Shown here one piece after another: positions 17,275 through 26,107 of a DNA stretch of 60,776 nucleotides. A program made the position numbers and the translations under genes. The notes under the pieces were generated by a model. That model had not been told where the DNA came from. It did not search any database and saw nothing but the letters and a program-made list of their open reading frames with translations. The DNA comes from Ignavibacteria bacterium. GTDB lineage: Bacteria > Bacteroidota > Ignavibacteria > Tepidaquicellales > Tepidaquicellaceae. The DNA is taken from the NCBI GenBank assembly GCA_028714695.1, contig JAQTLX010000019.1, positions 1 through 60,776 on the forward strand, in the 5' to 3' direction. Numbering within the stretch: the stretch's first letter is position 1; each line of letters begins with the position of its first letter.

Positions 17275-17907
17275 ATGAAAAAAACTATTTTATTGCTTCT
17301 TGCAATCTTATTTACAGCCCCTGCATTATTTCCCAGGGTTATTGTAGTTACTGTCGGTCCCAATGGAACAAGGACCTTTGATCCTGCAAATATTACCAAT
17401 GCGGTAGTAGGAGATACTATCAGGTGGGTGTGGTCAAGCGGAACGCATAATACTACATCAACCACTATACCCTCGGGCGCGACTTCGTGGGCAAGTCCTA
17501 TAGATGGTACAAATCAGACATTTAATTATAAAATAACAGTTCCGGGTACATATAATTATGTATGCACATTCCACGCTGCCATGGGTATGACAGGGAGTTT
17601 TATTGCGGCGCCTAATGCAATTCAGCAGACAGGTACTGTCGTAAACGATTACGCGCTTTCCCAGAATTATCCGAATCCGTTTAATCCGAGTACAAGTATT
17701 AAGTTCGCAATTCCGGTAAAGTCACAGGTAAAAATCAGCATCTATAATGTAGCGGGTGTATTGGTTTCGCAGCCTGTAAACGAAAATCTTAATGAAGGCG
17801 AATATAAATATGAATTCAATGCATCAGGTCTTTCAAGCGGAGTTTATTTCTATAAAATTGAAGCGGGAAAATTCTCGCAGGTAAAACACATGGTACTTCT
17901 GAAATAA
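17275..17907 (+). CDS. Secreted cupredoxin-domain protein with T9SS sorting domain
   Basis: A 210-residue exported protein. A signal peptide (MKKTILLLLAILFTAPA) precedes a plastocyanin-like domain (about 22-115) whose copper ligands are visible: a His in SSGTHNTTS, then Cys, His and Met in VCTFHAAMGM. The C-terminal 80 residues are a type IX secretion sorting domain, with YPNPFNPSTSIKFAIP, VKISIYNVAG and GVYFYKIEAG. It is probably carried across the outer membrane and attached or released there; an electron-transfer or copper-binding role is inferred. Upstream in-frame starts (17176, 17269) add residues that spoil the signal peptide, so ATG 17275 was chosen. Confidence 0.85.
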   Translation: MKKTILLLLAILFTAPALFPRVIVVTVGPNGTRTFDPANITNAVVGDTIRWVWSSGTHNTTSTTIPSGATSWASPIDGTNQTFNYKITVPGTYNYVCTFHAAMGMTGSFIAAPNAIQQTGTVVNDYALSQNYPNPFNPSTSIKFAIPVKSQVKISIYNVAGVLVSQPVNENLNEGEYKYEFNASGLSSGVYFYKIEAGKFSQVKHMVLLK

Positions 17908-18051
17908 ATTTAATAAATTGAAAATTTGTTTCAAAATCACGAACTATAATTAAGCGTTGTTAAAAATTAATTTAAATAAAATTATGAGTTGTATAAAAAC
18001 AATTTGTAATATTACAAAATAATACCCGGCTTTCTCGTCATGTTATAAACT

Positions 18052-18093
18052 AATACAACCTTTTCCTTCATCTGGAAAGGTTGTATTTTTTTA
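18052..18093 (+). terminator. Rho-independent terminator of the cupredoxin gene
   Basis: AATACAACCTTTTCC and GGAAAGGTTGTATT pair through about 13 bp with one bulged T around a 7-nt loop, and the stem runs into TTTTTTTA. It is about 145 nt past the cupredoxin stop and is the strongest hairpin in this interval. Confidence 0.85.
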
Positions 18094-18101
18094 TGTCCTT
18101 A

Positions 18102-18187
18102 TTCCCCCTTTGGAAGCCGAAGGCTCACCTGTGAGAGTCTAAGATCCGCCATGCCGAAGGCTCGCCGTGGCGAGTTGAGCGGGTGGC
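18102..18187. repeat. Composite dispersed repeat, copy 1 (CCCCCTTTGG element)
   Basis: It starts TTCCCCCTTTGG and includes the core TCTAAGATCCGCC, GGCTCGCCGTGGCGAG and TTGAGCGG at 18138-18182. The same core is found at 22595-22640. In this copy the 3' part passes directly into the GTGGCAGAAAT words of the tandem array, so the array appears to have inserted into, or recombined with, the element. Confidence 0.7.
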
Positions 18188-19262
18188 AGAAATTTCTTGT
18201 TCTTAATTAGAAAAAATTCGTGTGAATTAGCGGCTCATCAGGAAACAAATCCTGCGAAATCCATTCTTTCCGTATCATCCCGCGGGATATAAAATATTAT
18301 CGTGTAATCTGTGTGAATCTGTGGCAGAAATCTCTTGTTCTTAATTAGAAAAAATTCGTGTGAATTAGCGGCAAAAGCCTTTGCTTTAAATTTGTAATAA
18401 TTAGCGGCTATTCAGGAAACACATCCCGCGAAATCCTTTCTTTCCGTTTTATCCCGCGGGATATAAAATATTTTCGTGTAATTCGTGAGAATCTGTGGCA
18501 GAAATCTCTTGTTCTTAATTAGAAAAAATTCGCGTGAATTAGTGGCAAAAGGGTACGCACATCCCGCGAAATCCTTTCTTTCCGTTTCATCCCGCGGAAT
18601 ATAAAATTATTTTCGTGATATTTCGTGTAATTCGTGCAAATTAGTGGCAAAAGCCTTTGCTTTAAATTTGTAATAATTAGCGGCTCATCAGGAAACAAAT
18701 CCTGCGAAATCCATTCTTTCCGTTTCATCCCGCGGGATATAAAATATTTTCGTGTAATTCGTGAGAATCTGTGGCAGAAATCTCTTGTTCTTAATTAGAA
18801 AAAATTCGTGCAAATTAGTGGCAAAAGCCTTTGCTTTAAATTTGTAATAATTAGCGGCTCATCAGGAAACACATCCCGCGAAATCCTTTCTTTCCGTTTC
18901 ATCCCGCGGGATATAAAATATTATCGTGTAATCTGTGTGAATCTGTGGCAGAAATCTCTTGTTCTTAATTAGAAAAAATTCGTGTAAATTAGTGGCAAAA
19001 CCTTTGCTTTAAATTTGTAATAATTAGCGGCTCATCAGGAAACAAATCCTGCGAAATCCATTCTTTCCGTATCATCCCGCGGGATATAAAATATTTTCGT
19101 GTAATTCGTGAGAATCTGTGGCAGAAATCTCTTGTTCTTAATTAGAAAAAATTCGTGTGAATTAGCGGCAAAAGGGTACGCACATCCCGCGAAATCCTTT
19201 CTTTCCGTTTCATCCCGCGGGAAAAATAAGAATATAATCCGTGCAAATCCGTTATAATCTAT
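18188..19262. repeat. Mosaic tandem repeat array with 138- and 174-bp spacing
   Basis: Seven ATCCCGCGGRAW boxes start at 18277, 18451, 18589, 18727, 18901, 19074 and 19212, giving spacings of 174, 138, 138, 174, 173 and 138 bp. Five are the perfect palindrome ATCCCGCGGGAT. Between boxes lie recurring modules: TCGTGTAATTCGTGAGAATC, CTGTGGCAGAAATCTCTTG, TTCTTAATTAGAAAAAATTC, and either a 44-bp GCCTTTGCTTT block or an 8-bp GGGTACGC block. Boxes 1-3 and 5-7 match in spacing and flanks at an offset of 623-624 bp, a higher-order duplication. TTCGTGNAAT words recur at about 10 bp. It lies between two convergent genes and codes for nothing plausible. Confidence 0.9.
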
Positions 19263-19276
19263 ATATTATCCGTGTG

Positions 19277-21832
19277 CTAATTTTTATTCTTACTCCGCGC
19301 CAGATACATCATCGTCACAATCCCAAACCACATTATGGATACCAATCCCGCGGCAAAGCAGATTGATATTTCGTATATCGTCAACGATTGAAATTTAAAT
19401 AATGATTGAAGAAATGGAACATTGATTATAAGCATAAGAAAAAACACCGCAAGACCGCTTACCCACCACTGCGCAACATTACGCGTTATCAGTGATTTGA
19501 AAAACCCCGATGTTCTCGATCTGCTTTTTACAATTAGCAGTAAGTTTCCTAGTATTAAAGTTGTAAAAGCCATTGTGCGAACCTTTGCGTCCGGGTAACC
19601 GGAGTTCATTGCGAAAATATATACTCCCAGAACGATTCCCATAACACCCGCTCCCATTAATACGCTTTTCATTATCATCCTGAACCCGAAAATCGGAACA
19701 TGCGGATTTCTCGGAGGCCTTTTCATTACATCTTTTTCTTCCGGCTCGCTTTCAAATACAATTGTGCAGGAAGGGTCGATAATCAATTCAAGAAATGCTA
19801 TGTGCATCGGGAATAAAAACAACGGCCAGTTAAACAGAACAGGTATCAATGACATTCCGGCAATCGGTATATGAATCGAAATAATGTATGACATCGCCTT
19901 TTTCAAATTGTCGAATATGCTCCTCCCCTGATTCACTGCCGCTACAATCGAAGAAAAATCATCATCTAAAATTACAAGTGATGAAGATTCACGCGCTACA
20001 TCCGTACCCCTTCCTCCCATCGCTATTCCTATGTTTGCTGCTTTTAAAGCGGGCGCGTCATTGACGCCGTCACCCGTCATTGCTGCAATTTCTCCGTTCG
20101 ATTTAAAGGCTTTAACTATCATAAGTTTTTGTTCGGGCACAACTCTCGAAAATATATTTATTGTTTTTATTTTTTCTGATAATTCAGTTTCGCTCAGTGA
20201 ATCAAGTTCTGAACCCGTTATGAAATTTTCCGTGTTTCTTATTCCGATTTGTGCAGCAATGTTTTGTGCTGTTCCCGGATAATCGCCGGTAATCATAACT
20301 ACTCTTATTCCCGCTTCATAACACATCCTGACGGAATCCGCAACACCCGGTCGTACGGGATCAGTGAATCCGATTAATCCTAAAAAATGAAAAATATAAT
20401 CGTGCTGTGAATCGGGCAGACTGCTTTGTCCGAATTCTGCTTTCGCGACTCCAAGAACACGCAGACCTTTACCGGACATTCTTATAACTTCGGTTTTAAG
20501 TTTCTTAATTTCGTTTTCTTCAAGATGGCATAAATCCGCAATCGCCTCAGGCGCGCCTTTTGCCGCAATTAAAGAATTATTCCCGCCTGGCGACGTCCAT
20601 ACATGCGAAAGCGCCAGCAGTTTCGCCGATAGGGGATATTCTCTTTCAAGATTCCAGTCTTTGTGCAGATGCTCCGTGTTATTTAGAAATTCCTCACCCT
20701 TTTGTTTTATCGCTTTCTCCATCGGGTCAAACGGGTCTCGGCTGGATGCAAGAATGCTGTATTCAATCAGTTCGTGAAAATTATCGGGCAGCGAAGAATT
20801 TCCGTCAGTACGAAAAAAATCTTCGCCTGTCGAAATTTCCGCCAGCGTCATTTTGTTCATCGTCAGAGTACCGGTCTTGTCTACGCATAATACCGATGCC
20901 GACCCGAGTGTTTCGACTGCGGAAATTTTTCTTGCAAGAACGTGCTTCTTTGAAATTCTCCATGCTCCGAACGCGAGAAATATTGTAAGCACAACCGGAA
21001 ATTCTTCGGGAAGTATTGCCATTGCAAGAGTTATGCCCGCCAGTATCCCTCCAAGCCAGTCATTTCTTGAAAAGCCATAAACAAATATTATCACAAGAAA
21101 TAAGATCCCGCCGATAATTGAAATATCTTTTACAAGTTTTCCCGTTTCCTTTTGAAGAGGAGTATTTTCACTCGTTACCGATTGAAGCGCTTTCCCGATT
21201 TTGCCGATTTCGGAATTCATGCCTGTAGCCGTCACTCTCGCGATTCCCTGTCCCTGAACAATCAGTGTCCCTGAAAATAAGAACGGAGTATCGTCACCCC
21301 CCGGCTTTCCCTGCTCTGATTGATTCTCCCATTGCGCCTTCCTTACAGGCACCGCCTCTCCGGTTAAAAGCGATTCATCGACTGAAATTGTATTTGATGA
21401 TAAAAGAATTGAATCTGCAGGAACCCTGTCGCCTTCGGATAAAATTAATATATCACCCGTAACAACATCTCTTCCCGGGATTCTCTTGCTTTCTTTGTTC
21501 CTTATAACATTCGCGCGCGGACTCGAAAGGTCTCTCAATGCTTCAAGCGCCCGCTCCGTTTTTCTTTCCTGATAAAGAGTAATGCCCATCACAACGAAAA
21601 CAAATGCGAATAACATCAGAGCCTCTCCTAAACTGCCGAGTATAAGATAAACGACCGAACATGAAATCAGTAGTATAAACATAGGTTCTTTTATCACATC
21701 GATTATAATCGCGAAATTACTTCTCGGCTTCGAAGAAGGCAGTTCATTATATCCTTCCTTCTTAAGTTTAACCTCAACCTCTTTATCCGTTAAACCCGTA
21801 TATCCCTCTAAATCATTTGAATCTGTTTTCAT
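19277..21832 (-). CDS. Cation-transporting P-type ATPase (P2-like)
   Basis: An 851-residue inner-membrane cation pump. An N-terminal cation-ATPase domain leads into the actuator loop with LTGEA (156-160), the phosphorylated Asp318 in VDKTGTLT, the nucleotide-binding domain, and MTGDGVNDAPAL at the hinge. About ten membrane segments are visible. Overall form is close to Ca2+/PMR1-type pumps, but the M4 motif reads PEEFP (275-279) where classical Ca2+ pumps have PEGLP, so the transported ion is uncertain. ATG 21832. Single gene; convergent with the cupredoxin gene across the repeat array. Confidence 0.88.
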   Translation of the reverse strand: MKTDSNDLEGYTGLTDKEVEVKLKKEGYNELPSSKPRSNFAIIIDVIKEPMFILLISCSVVYLILGSLGEALMLFAFVFVVMGITLYQERKTERALEALRDLSSPRANVIRNKESKRIPGRDVVTGDILILSEGDRVPADSILLSSNTISVDESLLTGEAVPVRKAQWENQSEQGKPGGDDTPFLFSGTLIVQGQGIARVTATGMNSEIGKIGKALQSVTSENTPLQKETGKLVKDISIIGGILFLVIIFVYGFSRNDWLGGILAGITLAMAILPEEFPVVLTIFLAFGAWRISKKHVLARKISAVETLGSASVLCVDKTGTLTMNKMTLAEISTGEDFFRTDGNSSLPDNFHELIEYSILASSRDPFDPMEKAIKQKGEEFLNNTEHLHKDWNLEREYPLSAKLLALSHVWTSPGGNNSLIAAKGAPEAIADLCHLEENEIKKLKTEVIRMSGKGLRVLGVAKAEFGQSSLPDSQHDYIFHFLGLIGFTDPVRPGVADSVRMCYEAGIRVVMITGDYPGTAQNIAAQIGIRNTENFITGSELDSLSETELSEKIKTINIFSRVVPEQKLMIVKAFKSNGEIAAMTGDGVNDAPALKAANIGIAMGGRGTDVARESSSLVILDDDFSSIVAAVNQGRSIFDNLKKAMSYIISIHIPIAGMSLIPVLFNWPLFLFPMHIAFLELIIDPSCTIVFESEPEEKDVMKRPPRNPHVPIFGFRMIMKSVLMGAGVMGIVLGVYIFAMNSGYPDAKVRTMAFTTLILGNLLLIVKSRSRTSGFFKSLITRNVAQWWVSGLAVFFLMLIINVPFLQSLFKFQSLTIYEISICFAAGLVSIMWFGIVTMMYLARSKNKN

Positions 21833-22580
21833 ATTGTAATAGGTGAAATTTTATTATGAATCTTATTTCTAAATGATATTATAATAATATTTAGAATATT
21901 TTCGTAAATCTGTTTTCATATCCTAAATAGTGAAATGTTATTCAGTATCCGCTATCTTAGTATAAAACTGAATATTATTAATATAAGTCCGCTATCGTAA
22001 TATTATTTTCTATTATATAGAGACAACTGAAAACAACATTATTAGTGTTTGTTATACCGGCGAAAGCCGTATCCATATCAGAAACACAGTTTTCAATTTC
22101 ACGTTTATCTCAAATAAGAGTTTTTCAGAAGTCTCAATATATTGAATCAGATTTCCTGATAATCTAAAACCTGAATCTGATTTCTGCTATTACAAAGTAC
22201 GTATTAATTTCTATAATCTTAATGTGAACCTGATTTCTGCTATAAATATTGAGATATCATAAATGATTTCGATGAGTTTTCTTTCGAAAACCGTACTCGA
22301 AACTGAAGGGCAGCATTAACATAATGAAGTTATATAAGACTTACTGAATTTCCAATACCTTAAAAGTGATTATACTAAGTCTTAATAAAAGATGCCTCCA
22401 ATTAATTTTTTACTCCTTACCGGCTTCTACAGGTCTGTGATTTGATTATTAAAATCTATAACTTCTAACTTCTAACTCCTAACTCCTTTTTTAAAATTCT
22501 CATTTTATGATAATCTTCCCACCTCCCTTTTTATTATATTTATATTGATTCATTTATTTTATCTTTAAAACAGATTGCAT
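21833..22580. other. Gene-free AT-rich region upstream of the P-type ATPase
   Basis: No ORF of plausible composition and no RNA gene is visible. It holds short direct repeats: TCCGCTATC twice (near 21950 and 21987) and ACCTGAATCTGATTTCTGCT / ACCTGATTTCTGCTA (near 22170 and 22230), and a TAACTTCTAACTTCTAACTCC run near 22460. The promoter of the P-type ATPase should lie at the left end. It reads as decayed or repeat-derived DNA. Confidence 0.5.
22053..22081. repeat. REP-like hairpin, related to 17106-17125
   Basis: ATACCGGC, GAAA loop, GCCGTAT: a diverged version of the ATTCCGGC-GAAA-GCCGGAAT hairpin at 17106. The tail GTATCCATATCAG (22069-22081) occurs again near 59720 within another repeat remnant, linking the three sites as one dispersed family. 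Confidence 0.55.
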
Positions 22581-22666
22581 CTCCCCCTTTGGAGGTCTAA
22601 GATCCGCCGGCCGATGGCTCGCCGTGGCGAGTTGAGCGGAAGGTGTCTGCGGAGCAGACGGGGGAG
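22581..22666. repeat. Composite dispersed repeat, copy 2, with terminal inverted repeats
   Basis: An 86-bp element bounded by CTCCCCC (22581-22587) and GGGGGAG (22660-22666). Inside, TCTAAGATCCGCC, GGCTCGCCGTGGCGAG and TTGAGCGG match copy 1 at 18138-18182; a GTCTGCGGAGCAGAC hairpin lies near the right end. No coding capacity. It resembles a miniature inverted-repeat element, though no target duplication was identified. Confidence 0.7.
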
Positions 22667-22690
22667 GCTGACTAATTCAAGTTAAAACAA

Positions 22691-22857
22691 AAATGACATG
22701 CAGAATGACATGTTCCAAAGAAGCATATAACCATGTTATTTCATATACTTACGAAAACAAAATGACACATTTGACATAAATGACATGTGAAAAACTATTT
22801 TTGAACATTTAATTTACTGTTTTATCAATGTAATTTTAAAAAACACACATGTCATTT
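22691..22857. promoter_or_regulatory. Cluster of ATGACATG boxes upstream of addAB
   Basis: AATGACATG occurs at about 22692, 22704 and 22779, with a partial form (AATGACACATTTGACAT) at 22761 and an inverted copy at 22846. AAATGACATGTG (22778-22789) and CACATGTCATTT (22846-22857) are perfect 12-bp inverted repeats 56 bp apart. The last box touches a possible TTGTCT -35 (22856-22861), with TGATAT about 18 bp on. The arrangement suggests operator sites for an unidentified regulator of addAB; this is inference. Confidence 0.4.
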
Positions 22858-22921
22858 GTCTCATTTTCTGACATAAAAATGATATATTCTGAAAAATAAA
22901 ATTTGAATAACCAATAAATAC

Positions 22922-25900
22922 TTGCTCAACAAACTTAACATATTTCAGGCTTCCGCCGGCTCGGGAAAAACAAGAACTCTCGTAAAAGAGTATCTCGAAA
23001 TCGCATTGTCAAACCCCGGCAACTACAAGAGCACGCTTGCAATCACATTTACGAATAAGGCAACCGAAGAAATGAAGTCCCGCGTCGTTGACTACCTTAT
23101 CGCGCTCTCAAAAGGCGGCGAACAGCAACTCGCATCGGAACTTAAAGACAGCCTGACCCAAAAAGGCAAACTTGTTGAATTACCGGATATTCAAAATCTC
23201 TCTTCCGAAGTCCTGAAAAATATTCTTCACGATTATTCAAATTTTCATATAAGCACAATCGACAGTTTCTGCATAAAAGTCCTCCGTTCCTTCGCGAAAG
23301 AACTCGGACTGCCTGTGGGATTCAATGTCGAACTCGATACCGACAAAGTTCTCGAAGATATTACCGCGAAACTTCTCGACCGCATAGGCACGGACGAAGA
23401 ACTCACAAAATATATCGATGACTATATTCTCTATCGCCTCGATGAAGGGCGTACGTGGAATATTGCCGACGACCTGAAAGAAATCGGAAGGGAAATATTC
23501 AGCGAGGATTACTGGAAGAAAAAACTCGATTCAAAAACCTCCGATGTTTACGGCGATAGAAATAAAACCGCTGAACTTATTTCGGAAATCGGGAAAATCA
23601 AATTCACATTTGAAAATTATATTAAGACAAAAGCCGGAGAAATAAAATCAGTTATAGAATCGGATAATCTTACGCATGATGATTTCGTGAATAAATCCCG
23701 CGGCGGCGCATATTCATATATGCTTAAAATACTTAATAAGAACGATTACGAACCTTCAGTGAGTCTGCGAAACGTTATTGGCAAGGATGGTGATCTTCTG
23801 AAAACAAAAAGTCCTAAGTCGGCGATAATAAATAAAGCCGTAAGAGAAATTGTCGATTTCTACGATAAAAATCTTGCCGGATATATAACCGCGAATGCAG
23901 TTTTCAAAACAATTTATAACATTGGTATTTTTTCCGACCTTCTGAAACTTCTCGATGATTACAGAAAAGAAAACCATGTAATGATTTCAGCCGATATAAA
24001 TAACCTTCTGAGAAGCCTTATGTCAGACGACCTGTCGCCGTTCATATATGAAAAACTCGGCTCGCGTATCAGGAATATCATGATTGACGAATTTCAGGAC
24101 ACGTCGGGGTTCCAGTGGAATAACCTGAAACCGCTTGTAATAAATGCAATCAGCGAAAGAAACTCGGCTCTCATTGTCGGTGATGTGAAACAATCTATTT
24201 ACAGATGGCGCAGCGGCGATATGCGTTTGCTTCTGGAAGGCGTCGAAAGAGATTTATCGGCGTTTAAGGAATTAATATCCAAAGAAACACTTAATACGAA
24301 TTTCAGAAGCCATAAGAACATAGTTGACTTCAACAATAAATTTTTCCTTAACCTTGTTTCGAATATCTCTAATGAAGACGAAACATATTTCAATCATTAT
24401 CTCAGTGAATCTTATGAAGAAAAATCACTCGTTCAGAAAAATAGCGGAAAGAAAAATCACGGCTACGTTAAGATAAAAGTATTTCCGTACAACAAGGAAA
24501 GCGATATTGATACTAATTCGGAATCCGAGGAATATACGAAGGATATTCTGAGCGAACTGAAAAACGACGGTTATAAACCAAACGATATTCTTGTGCTTGT
24601 TAGAACGGGAGCCGAAAGTATTTCAATATCATCTCTTATTACTTCGCTTGGCTATGATGTGATTTCCGAAAAATCGCTTCTCGTAAATAATTCTCCCTCG
24701 GTTAGAATGCTCATTTACCTTCTGAAGTATATTTCCGACAACAGAAATCATCTTGCTAAAACAGGCGTGCTTTATAACTACAGTATTCTCTCGGGCGGCG
24801 AACATAATTTAAGAATGATATTCGAAGATGGATTGAATAAGCGGGGAGAACACTTTAACGGCATAATGCCCGAAGAGTTTTTTAAAGACGCGGATAAACA
24901 CAGAATAAAATCCATACTGAATGATTTGGTGCTTTATGATTTGATTGAACATCTCGTAAGTATTTTTAAACTCGATAAAAAAGCCGATCCGTATATAATA
25001 AAATTTCTCGATACGGCGTACAGATATTCGAAAGACAATGACGCTGATGTCACGTCATTCCTCGAATACTGGGAAACTAATCGGAATAAACTCTCGATAG
25101 GCATTCCTGAAAACACAGACGGAATAAGGGTTATGACAATTCATAAAGCAAAAGGTTTGCAGAGCAGGGTCGTGATAATTCCTTATGCAAATTGGGAACT
25201 TGACGCTAACGGAAATAGAACGAGTATGTGGGCTTCGTCCGATAAACCCCCTTTCAATAAAGCATCGGGATTTTTCGTGAAAGCGTCATCCGATCTTGCT
25301 GAATCATATTTCGTGCAAGATTATATTACCGAACGCGCTCTTACGAGACTCGATAACGTAAACCTACTTTATGTTGCTTTCACTCGCCCGGCTGAGAGAT
25401 TATATATTAATGTACCGGAAAAAAGAATTAAATCTATCGGAAACAGAATAGCCGGTGTACTAAATTCCTTCCCGGAATTCTCGGAAAAATTTACCGATAA
25501 CGTATTCGAAACAGGCGATAAAAAGAAAGCATCTGAATTAAGCGGCGGAAAAGAGGAAGAAAAAATTACAGTTACCGAACAAAAAGATTTTGTCTCTGAA
25601 CTATGGTATAAGAAAACGGTTATAAAACCCGCGTACAAGAAACTGAAAATTGCGGACGCGCATAACGTGAAAATAAACAGGGGAGTGCTGATACACGACC
25701 TCCTGTCGCGTTTAAAAACAGCAAAGGATGTTGACGGCTGCATTAATTCTGCGCATGTGAACGGACTTATAAACTCCGGTGAAACCGAAGAGTATAAGAA
25801 AATTCTTATAAAAATTGTAACTGATGCGGAAGTAAAGGACTGGTATGAAGACAATTGGACGGTTATGAACGAATCCGAAATTCTTACTGCGGAAGGCAAA

Positions 25901-26107
25901 ACGGTAAGACCCGACAGAGTGCTTATAAAAGATAAGGAAGCGGTGATAATAGATTATAAAACGGGCAAAGAAAGAAAAGAAGACGAAGAACAATTGAAAG
26001 AATATGAGATACTTTTAAAACAAATGGGATATATCGATATTAAGAAGTATTTATTGTATATAGGCGATTATAACGGTAAAATATTTAAAGTGAAGGAGAT
26101 ACGGTGA
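22922..26107 (+). CDS. addA: AddA/RecB-like UvrD-family helicase-nuclease
   Basis: The 1061-residue helicase-nuclease subunit of an AddAB-type enzyme that resects double-strand breaks for RecA. Superfamily 1A motifs are visible: Walker A ASAGSGKT (10-17), TFTNKATEEM, DEFQDTSGFQW, GDVKQSIYRWR, MTIHKAKGLQ and LLYVAFTRP. A C-terminal RecB nuclease domain ends with RPDRVLIKDKEAVIIDYKTG, containing the PD-(D/E)xK core. The start is TTG 22922; no in-frame ATG precedes the Walker A motif. Its stop overlaps the start of the AddB-like gene as TGATG. Naming as AddA rests on the pairing. Confidence 0.9.
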   Translation: MLNKLNIFQASAGSGKTRTLVKEYLEIALSNPGNYKSTLAITFTNKATEEMKSRVVDYLIALSKGGEQQLASELKDSLTQKGKLVELPDIQNLSSEVLKNILHDYSNFHISTIDSFCIKVLRSFAKELGLPVGFNVELDTDKVLEDITAKLLDRIGTDEELTKYIDDYILYRLDEGRTWNIADDLKEIGREIFSEDYWKKKLDSKTSDVYGDRNKTAELISEIGKIKFTFENYIKTKAGEIKSVIESDNLTHDDFVNKSRGGAYSYMLKILNKNDYEPSVSLRNVIGKDGDLLKTKSPKSAIINKAVREIVDFYDKNLAGYITANAVFKTIYNIGIFSDLLKLLDDYRKENHVMISADINNLLRSLMSDDLSPFIYEKLGSRIRNIMIDEFQDTSGFQWNNLKPLVINAISERNSALIVGDVKQSIYRWRSGDMRLLLEGVERDLSAFKELISKETLNTNFRSHKNIVDFNNKFFLNLVSNISNEDETYFNHYLSESYEEKSLVQKNSGKKNHGYVKIKVFPYNKESDIDTNSESEEYTKDILSELKNDGYKPNDILVLVRTGAESISISSLITSLGYDVISEKSLLVNNSPSVRMLIYLLKYISDNRNHLAKTGVLYNYSILSGGEHNLRMIFEDGLNKRGEHFNGIMPEEFFKDADKHRIKSILNDLVLYDLIEHLVSIFKLDKKADPYIIKFLDTAYRYSKDNDADVTSFLEYWETNRNKLSIGIPENTDGIRVMTIHKAKGLQSRVVIIPYANWELDANGNRTSMWASSDKPPFNKASGFFVKASSDLAESYFVQDYITERALTRLDNVNLLYVAFTRPAERLYINVPEKRIKSIGNRIAGVLNSFPEFSEKFTDNVFETGDKKKASELSGGKEEEKITVTEQKDFVSELWYKKTVIKPAYKKLKIADAHNVKINRGVLIHDLLSRLKTAKDVDGCINSAHVNGLINSGETEEYKKILIKIVTDAEVKDWYEDNWTVMNESEILTAEGKTVRPDRVLIKDKEAVIIDYKTGKERKEDEEQLKEYEILLKQMGYIDIKKYLLYIGDYNGKIFKVKEIR

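Noticed and set aside
18519..18728. 69-codon minus-strand ORF in the array
   Set aside because: It is made entirely of repeat modules and has no features of a protein.
18188..19262. Possible CRISPR array
   Set aside because: Repeat spacing is 138-174 bp with variable modules, there are no 30-40-bp unique spacers, and no cas gene is in the window.
21833..22921. Riboswitch or decayed gene in the long gap
   Set aside because: No conserved riboswitch core and no frame with recognisable protein remnants could be found; only short repeats are seen.
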